From Larkinella terrae (GTDB lineage Bacteria > Bacteroidota > Bacteroidia > Cytophagales > Spirosomataceae), in assembly GCF_009668025.1 (NCBI RefSeq), contig NZ_WJXZ01000006.1:186001-250000 (forward strand): DNA of 64,000 nucleotides. The letters are read 5' to 3'. A program made the position numbers and the translations under genes. Each line of letters starts with the position of its first letter. Position 1 is the stretch's first letter. Below, piece by piece: positions 60,079-64,000 of the stretch. Under the pieces are notes generated by a model that was given only the letters and a program-made list of their open reading frames with translations, made no database searches and was not told where the DNA came from.

Positions 60079-60534
60079 ATGACATCTCGACTTAAGACGA
60101 TTTTACTTGCGGGTTTTACCGCCGGGACATTGGACATCATAGCCGCCATTGTTTTGCTTGGCAATAGGAAGGCGGTTCCGATTTTGAAGTACATCGCGAG
60201 TGGCGTGTTTGGAAAAGAAGCGTTCGCCGGTGGCACCGAAATGGCGGTGCTGGGCCTCCTTTTTCATTACACGATCGCGTTTTCATTCGCCATCGCGTAC
60301 TTTCTGCTATTTCCGTCGCTGCCACCGCTGCTGAAAAAACATAAATTGCTGAGCGGTTTGCTCTACGGAATTTTAGTCTGGTGCGTGATGAATCTGGTAG
60401 TCGTGCCGATGACCAACGTGTCGCGCGGGCCGATCAAACTGGAGAGCGCGTTGCTCAATATGGGTATTCTGATGGTGTGCATCGGGTTGCCCATTTCGCT
60501 TATTGTCGAGCGGTATTATGCGTCGAAAAAATAA
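60079..60534 (+). CDS. small four-helix membrane protein (DUF1440/YagU-like)
   Basis: 151 residues with four hydrophobic segments (about 7-27, 57-80, 92-112, 124-144) and the short polar loop RKAVPILKYIASGVFGKEAF. It resembles the YagU/DUF1440 type of inner-membrane protein, but the match is by impression. Function unknown. It lies between the regulator and the DUF1080 gene (27-bp gap to the latter). Confidence 0.6.
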   Translation: MTSRLKTILLAGFTAGTLDIIAAIVLLGNRKAVPILKYIASGVFGKEAFAGGTEMAVLGLLFHYTIAFSFAIAYFLLFPSLPPLLKKHKLLSGLLYGILVWCVMNLVVVPMTNVSRGPIKLESALLNMGILMVCIGLPISLIVERYYASKK

Positions 60535-60561
60535 TAAACCTTATAACCAACTCCTAAACCC

Positions 60562-61257
60562 ATGTATTTTCTGCTTGCAATTTCCCTTTTTGTTAACTCT
60601 TTCTCAGGTTTCGAAAATCGTTCCAAACCCGTTCAGTCCGGTTGGATCTGGCTTTTTGATGGCTCCAACACCAGCCAGTGGACCAGCGCCAAAGCGGCCG
60701 GATTTCCGAAGGAAGGCTGGAGTATTGAAAATAAAACGCTGATTGCCAACAAAGGCGGTGATAAATCGAAGCGGGGCGGTGACCTGATTTCGACCCGGAA
60801 ATTCAGCAATTTCGATTTACGGTTTGAGTTCAAACTGACGCCCGGCGCCAACAGCGGTTTGAAATATTTCGTCAAGAAATATCCCGACGGCGCCTGGCTG
60901 GGCTGCGAATACCAGATCATCGACGACGCGAATAACAAAGACATTGCCGCCGACAAAGACGACAAACGCCGGACAGCCGGTTTGTACGAATTGTTCGCAC
61001 CGACGTCCCGAAAACTGAAACCGATTGGACAATGGAACGAAGGCCGGGTGGTAGTCAAAGGCAAGCACGTTGAACATTGGCTCAACGGAACAAAAGTCCT
61101 TGAATACGAGCGTGGTGACGACCGGTTTAAAGCCGCCAAAGCTCAAAGTAAATTCAAAGCCGTTGAAGATTTCGGAACCATGGAATCCGGCTATTTTCTC
61201 CTGCAGGACCACGGCGACGAAAGCGCGTTTCGGAATATTAAGGTGAAGGAATTATAG
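60562..61257 (+). CDS. secreted DUF1080 (3-keto-disaccharide hydrolase-like) protein
   Basis: 231 residues with a signal peptide (about 1-16). One concanavalin-like beta-sandwich with the family hallmarks LFDGSNTSQWTS (near 31-42), GGDLISTRKFSNFDLRFEFK, ANSGLKYFVK, EYQIIDD and the C-terminal FRNIKVKEL. Characterised relatives hydrolyse 3-keto-glycosides made by Gfo/Idh-type dehydrogenases; others are only carbohydrate binders. The Gfo/Idh gene at 46947 and sugar isomerases in the window make the 3-keto route conceivable. Its stop codon's last base is the first base of a perfect inverted repeat. Confidence 0.9.
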   Translation: MYFLLAISLFVNSFSGFENRSKPVQSGWIWLFDGSNTSQWTSAKAAGFPKEGWSIENKTLIANKGGDKSKRGGDLISTRKFSNFDLRFEFKLTPGANSGLKYFVKKYPDGAWLGCEYQIIDDANNKDIAADKDDKRRTAGLYELFAPTSRKLKPIGQWNEGRVVVKGKHVEHWLNGTKVLEYERGDDRFKAAKAQSKFKAVEDFGTMESGYFLLQDHGDESAFRNIKVKEL

Positions 61258-61350
61258 TTTTTAGTTTACAGTGTATGGTTTTTAGTTGTAAATGTGAACC
61301 GCCAGAATCTCGCGTCAAAAACTAAAAACCATACACTGTAAACTAAAAAC
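61257..61350. repeat. perfect 31-bp inverted repeat between convergent genes
   Basis: Arms 61257-61287 and 61320-61350 are exact complements (31 of 31) with a 32-base loop. Each arm contains two copies of GTTTTTAGTT. Located between the convergent DUF1080 and glycosidase-like B genes; likely bidirectional terminator. Confidence 0.85.
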
Positions 61351-61368
61351 ATAAGCCGTCAACAGGTA

Positions 61369-63690
61369 CTACTGCTTCAACAGCCACACGTCCGAAACTT
61401 TCGAGTGTTGGCGCCAGTTCAGGTGGGATTCTTCGGGCTCATCGAAGGTGACGGAAATCTTTCCATCTTGGGTGAGCGACAGCGGAACGATCCATTCCTT
61501 AAAAGTTTCGTTCGCTTTGTTGTAAATGAGCGGTTTCAAGCGATAGCCGTCCACGCGGAGGAGCGCTTCGCCCAAACCAGCTACCCGGATGATGTACCGG
61601 CTGCCCGGGTCGAGGTTATCGTAATCCAGCGCCGGTTCGTTCTGAAACGTTTGCGTCGATAGCCGGGCGCGGCTGAAACCGTTGTCCCACCAGGCAATGT
61701 CCGTGGCATCTTCGGAGATGGTTTTCACGCGCGGACTTTTGCTGCCGCTCGACACATCATCGTAATAGCTACCTTCGCCGGGCGTTTCCCAGTTGCCTAT
61801 AACGTGCAGCCGCTCCAGCTTTTCTTTCGGCGTTTTCATGGCCTGAACTTTCTTGAATTCATCGGCCAGCCACCAGCGGTTATTCAGCGGATAATCCACA
61901 AAATCGAGCGAAGCACCCCGCTCGTAATTCTTCGCCTTGTATTTTGGAACGCTGGTTTGCAAACCGATGGAAGCGTACAAATCCGCGCACAACGTTTCGA
62001 TTTTCTTCCGCAATTCGGGCGAAACCGGCTCTTTATCGGCCTTCGTTACAACCGCCAGCGCCGATTCCATGCTCTTTTCCACATCTCCTTCTTTCGCCTG
62101 CGCCAGAATCGCATTAGCGGTTTTTTCGAGGCCTTGCTCATAAATTAACCGCCGACGCGTATAAGTGTCGTAGTAGGCGCGCATGAGCAGCATTTGCCAC
62201 CGCCAGTTGTTTTTAAGTTCAGGATGAGCGGTTTCCAGACTTTTCCAGAAACGAAATGTAGCTTCCACACCGCCGTTTTGGGCCAGCGGCCCCTGCCAGT
62301 TGTTTTCGAGCGCGGAAATACCGTCGGCGGCTTCGTTGGCCACCAACCAACCGAAGAAAAACCGGCTGTAGTCGTTCAGGATTTCGTTGACGTCTTTGGT
62401 CGGATCCCAGGCGCGCTGGCTCCAAACGATCTTGTTAATATCATCGTGACAACCATCGGAGTACGACACAAAACCGTCAGTAAAGGCAGCGTATTTTCCG
62501 TGGATTCCGGCGAAGAAAAACGGCCGCGGATTGATGGCTTCCCGGCCCAGCGTCAGGGCGTAAGCCTGATCCCAGCGCTCGACCGGAAATTCGCAACGGA
62601 CGTTGTGCGTCAAATCCGGGTATTCGCGATGTTGGTAGTTTTTGGGCAGCCGGTACCGGGTTTCGGCCATCGGCGGACTGCTTGGTCCCGACACCACACC
62701 CTGCAACCAGGTCGGCTTGTTTTGCGCCAGGTAATTGTAGAAATAGTCGATCTGTTCGGTGTTAAAACCCTGCAACGAAATCCAGATTTTGGCCTTCGGA
62801 TGGGCTTTAACCAGCCTTTCCTGCAGGTCTTTCAGAAACGCCATCACCTCGCGCGGATGGTTATCGCCGGGGTCACCGCCGGGGAAAAAGATGTGGTCGA
62901 GCCGGGGGCAGGATTTATAAAAAGCCTCGTGCTTTTCGATTTCCGCTTTTCGCTTCGCTTCGTCGGTCAGTTCGAATTCAACCGGCGTCCAGACCCAATA
63001 ATCCATGTCGTATTTCTGGCACAATTCGCTCATCCGAACCTGCATTTCGGTGGGCGGAATCTTGAAATGCGGGCTGGGTTTTTCTTCTTCGTGGAACGGA
63101 ATCCCTTCAATGGCATTGGTGCCGAAAATCGCCAGATCGCGGTAATACTGGTCAAATTGGGCAACCGTCCAGGCATCGTACGAATTAGCGGTGGTGCGAT
63201 ACCCCAACTGATGGCCACGAATCGGGTAGACGGGGGCGCTGGCAAATTCGACCGGGCTGACGAGTTCGAGCCGTTTGGCGTCCATTTTCAAATTCCGGAG
63301 TAACCAGCCGGAGCCGAATAGAATGCCGCGTGAATCGGCCCCGATGATCCAGAGGGTCGTTCCTTTGGCCCCGGTTTCAGTTACGATCCGGAAACCTTCC
63401 GGTTTTTGTTCCGGCAATCCGGTACCCGTTCGGGTCGGAACCGGTTTTCCCAGCACGTCCTTGTCCGAAGAAAGCGCCAGAACGAGCGTCGTTGCGCCCC
63501 AGCTTTGCGACTGTTTCAGCGTCGTATTGGTGCGTTTGTCAATCTCCTCCACCAGCATCTGCGGAGCGGTCGTCCGCATGGGAGCGGGGATGGAAGGGGA
63601 AACGACAATAACCGCATTTTTTAGATTAACGGGTTGAGCGGCAAGCGGTAACGTGAGCAGGAGTAATAGAATACTTAAAAAAGATTTCAT
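61369..63690 (-). CDS. secreted glycosidase-like protein B (paralogue of A)
   Basis: 773 residues with a signal peptide (1-18, cut near LAA-QP). Same layout as protein A at 48016-50445: small N-terminal domain, then YPIRGHQLGYR (about 155), a block with TVAQFDQYYRDLAIFGTNAI, FFPGGDPGD (about 265), AKIWISLQGF and GREAINPRP (about 386), and a C-terminal beta domain ending in DVWLLKQ against EIWLIRK in A. The barrel blocks are strongly conserved between the two, the catalytic candidates being the Asp/Glu/His in these motifs. The protein probably acts on an extracellular glycan. Upstream of it lie two nested repeats (63715-63973). Confidence 0.65.
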   Translation of the reverse strand: MKSFLSILLLLLTLPLAAQPVNLKNAVIVVSPSIPAPMRTTAPQMLVEEIDKRTNTTLKQSQSWGATTLVLALSSDKDVLGKPVPTRTGTGLPEQKPEGFRIVTETGAKGTTLWIIGADSRGILFGSGWLLRNLKMDAKRLELVSPVEFASAPVYPIRGHQLGYRTTANSYDAWTVAQFDQYYRDLAIFGTNAIEGIPFHEEEKPSPHFKIPPTEMQVRMSELCQKYDMDYWVWTPVEFELTDEAKRKAEIEKHEAFYKSCPRLDHIFFPGGDPGDNHPREVMAFLKDLQERLVKAHPKAKIWISLQGFNTEQIDYFYNYLAQNKPTWLQGVVSGPSSPPMAETRYRLPKNYQHREYPDLTHNVRCEFPVERWDQAYALTLGREAINPRPFFFAGIHGKYAAFTDGFVSYSDGCHDDINKIVWSQRAWDPTKDVNEILNDYSRFFFGWLVANEAADGISALENNWQGPLAQNGGVEATFRFWKSLETAHPELKNNWRWQMLLMRAYYDTYTRRRLIYEQGLEKTANAILAQAKEGDVEKSMESALAVVTKADKEPVSPELRKKIETLCADLYASIGLQTSVPKYKAKNYERGASLDFVDYPLNNRWWLADEFKKVQAMKTPKEKLERLHVIGNWETPGEGSYYDDVSSGSKSPRVKTISEDATDIAWWDNGFSRARLSTQTFQNEPALDYDNLDPGSRYIIRVAGLGEALLRVDGYRLKPLIYNKANETFKEWIVPLSLTQDGKISVTFDEPEESHLNWRQHSKVSDVWLLKQ

Positions 63691-63714
63691 TTTAGGGACT
63701 AGGAGAGTTTGTTG

Positions 63715-63973
63715 GAGTTATTTCGCGGACGGGGCCGCCCGGCGGTTGAGCAGAGTTAAAGGGAGTTAAGCGGAGAAATATAAAACTCTGCTTAACTCTT
63801 TTTTACTCCGCTTAGAGCCTGTCTAAATTTTATACTTTACTTTCTTTCGCGTTGCCCCCAACCCCCTAAAGGGGGCTTTAATCGGTGTGCGAAAGCCCCC
63901 TTTAGGGGGTTGGGGGCAACATAGAAAACATGATTTACTATTTTTGGACAATCTTTTAACTCTGCGAAACAAC
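63715..63973. repeat. GCGGAG-family repeat, copy C, interrupted by a MITE-like element
   Basis: Starts GAGTTATTTCGCGGA like copies A and B, contains the GC-rich insert core GACGGGGCCGCCCG at 63728-63741, continues through GAGTTAAGCGGAG and its complement, and is cut at 63814 by the element 63815-63955. The expected end (AACTCTGCGAAACAAC) resumes at 63958. The 310 bases from 63691 to the window end hold these repeats and possibly the end of one gene. Confidence 0.65.
63815..63955. mobile_element. MITE-like element, copy 3 (141 bp)
   Basis: Same family as 23163-23305: left end GAGCCTGTCTAAATTTTATA, central palindrome built on GCCCCCAACCCCCTAAAGG, right end GGACAATCTT. TTA at 63812-63814 is repeated at 63956-63958, a 3-bp target duplication. 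It interrupts a GCGGAG-family repeat, which shows that it moved after that repeat was in place. Confidence 0.75.
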
Positions 63974-64000
63974 CCGTTGGATTTTACGAATGGCTTCAGC
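63956..64000 (-). CDS. possible 3' end of a minus-strand gene entering from the right
   Basis: Reading leftward from the window edge gives 14 open codons (AEAIRKIQRVVSQS) and a TAA that coincides with the TTA target duplication of the MITE-like element. It resembles the end of a helical protein such as a sugar isomerase, but the piece is too short to identify. Confidence 0.3.
   Translation of the reverse strand, partial: AEAIRKIQRVVSQS

Noticed and set aside
11207-63973. The many repeats as a CRISPR array
   Set aside because: They are scattered inverted repeats at separate loci, not regularly spaced direct repeats with unique spacers, and no cas gene is present.

Overview
The window reads as chromosomal DNA of a Bacteroidota bacterium of the Cytophagales, most like the Spirosoma/Larkinella group. 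The evidence is the gene content (Porin_10-type porin, NagX-like acyltransferase, DUF1080 protein, FucP-like MFS carrier, XylR-type LacI/AraC regulator, DUF1835, DUF3471), Bacteroidota-type promoter boxes (TAnnTTTG) and a roughly balanced base composition. The genus is an inference. No rRNA, tRNA, CRISPR array, prophage or SusC/SusD pair was seen.

Layout. 0-11.2 kb is housekeeping: hemF, a Crp-like regulator, a DoxX-like protein, menC, lpxK, a porin, a DUF1835 protein overlapping miaE, and an AddB-like nuclease. 11.3-16.7 kb holds a DUF1801 protein, a two-gene HAE-type RND efflux operon and a PadR regulator. 16.9-25.4 kb is mixed accessory DNA with much decay: an aldo/keto reductase, a degenerate kinase-receiver fusion, at least two gene remnants, an SDR, a PQQ-type sugar dehydrogenase, a hydrolase, a broken Rpn-type transposase/nuclease and two copies of a 141-143 bp MITE-like element or its degenerate relative. 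25.5-28.2 kb holds a Tat-type sugar isomerase-like protein and a carboxylesterase.

28.6-37.6 kb is a heavy-metal efflux locus: OmpR-family regulator, sensor kinase, TolC, CusB-like lipoprotein and CusA-like pump, then a 57-residue protein and a stand-alone receiver. Three promoters here carry the same architecture: 4-6 direct repeats of a TTCTAA-like hexamer every 11 bp, with the last unit starting exactly 17 bp before a TTTG-type -7 box. They drive the pump operon, a short probably non-coding transcript, and the 57-residue protein. This looks like a small regulon of the adjacent response regulator and is the most striking observation in the window.

37.7-64 kb is carbohydrate metabolism: a beta-helix/PDZ protein, sugar isomerase, SDR, zinc alcohol dehydrogenase and a KGPDC/HPS-type decarboxylase on the minus strand, divergent from an HpcH/HpaI aldolase, an unrecognised multipass membrane protein and a Gfo/Idh oxidoreductase. 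Then come two paralogous large secreted glycosidase-like proteins (48.0-50.4 and 61.4-63.7 kb) flanking a sialidase-like protein, a phosphoesterase, a NagX-like acyltransferase, a GH20 hexosaminidase, an MFS sugar carrier, a XylR-like regulator and a DUF1080 protein. The theme is use of amino-sugar or uronate-containing glycans without a Sus system.

Intergenic DNA is unusually structured. Long inverted repeats (up to 46 bp arms, two perfect at 30 and 31 bp) sit after many genes and fall into several sequence families. One is interrupted by the MITE-like element, and two carry the same GC-rich palindromic insert.
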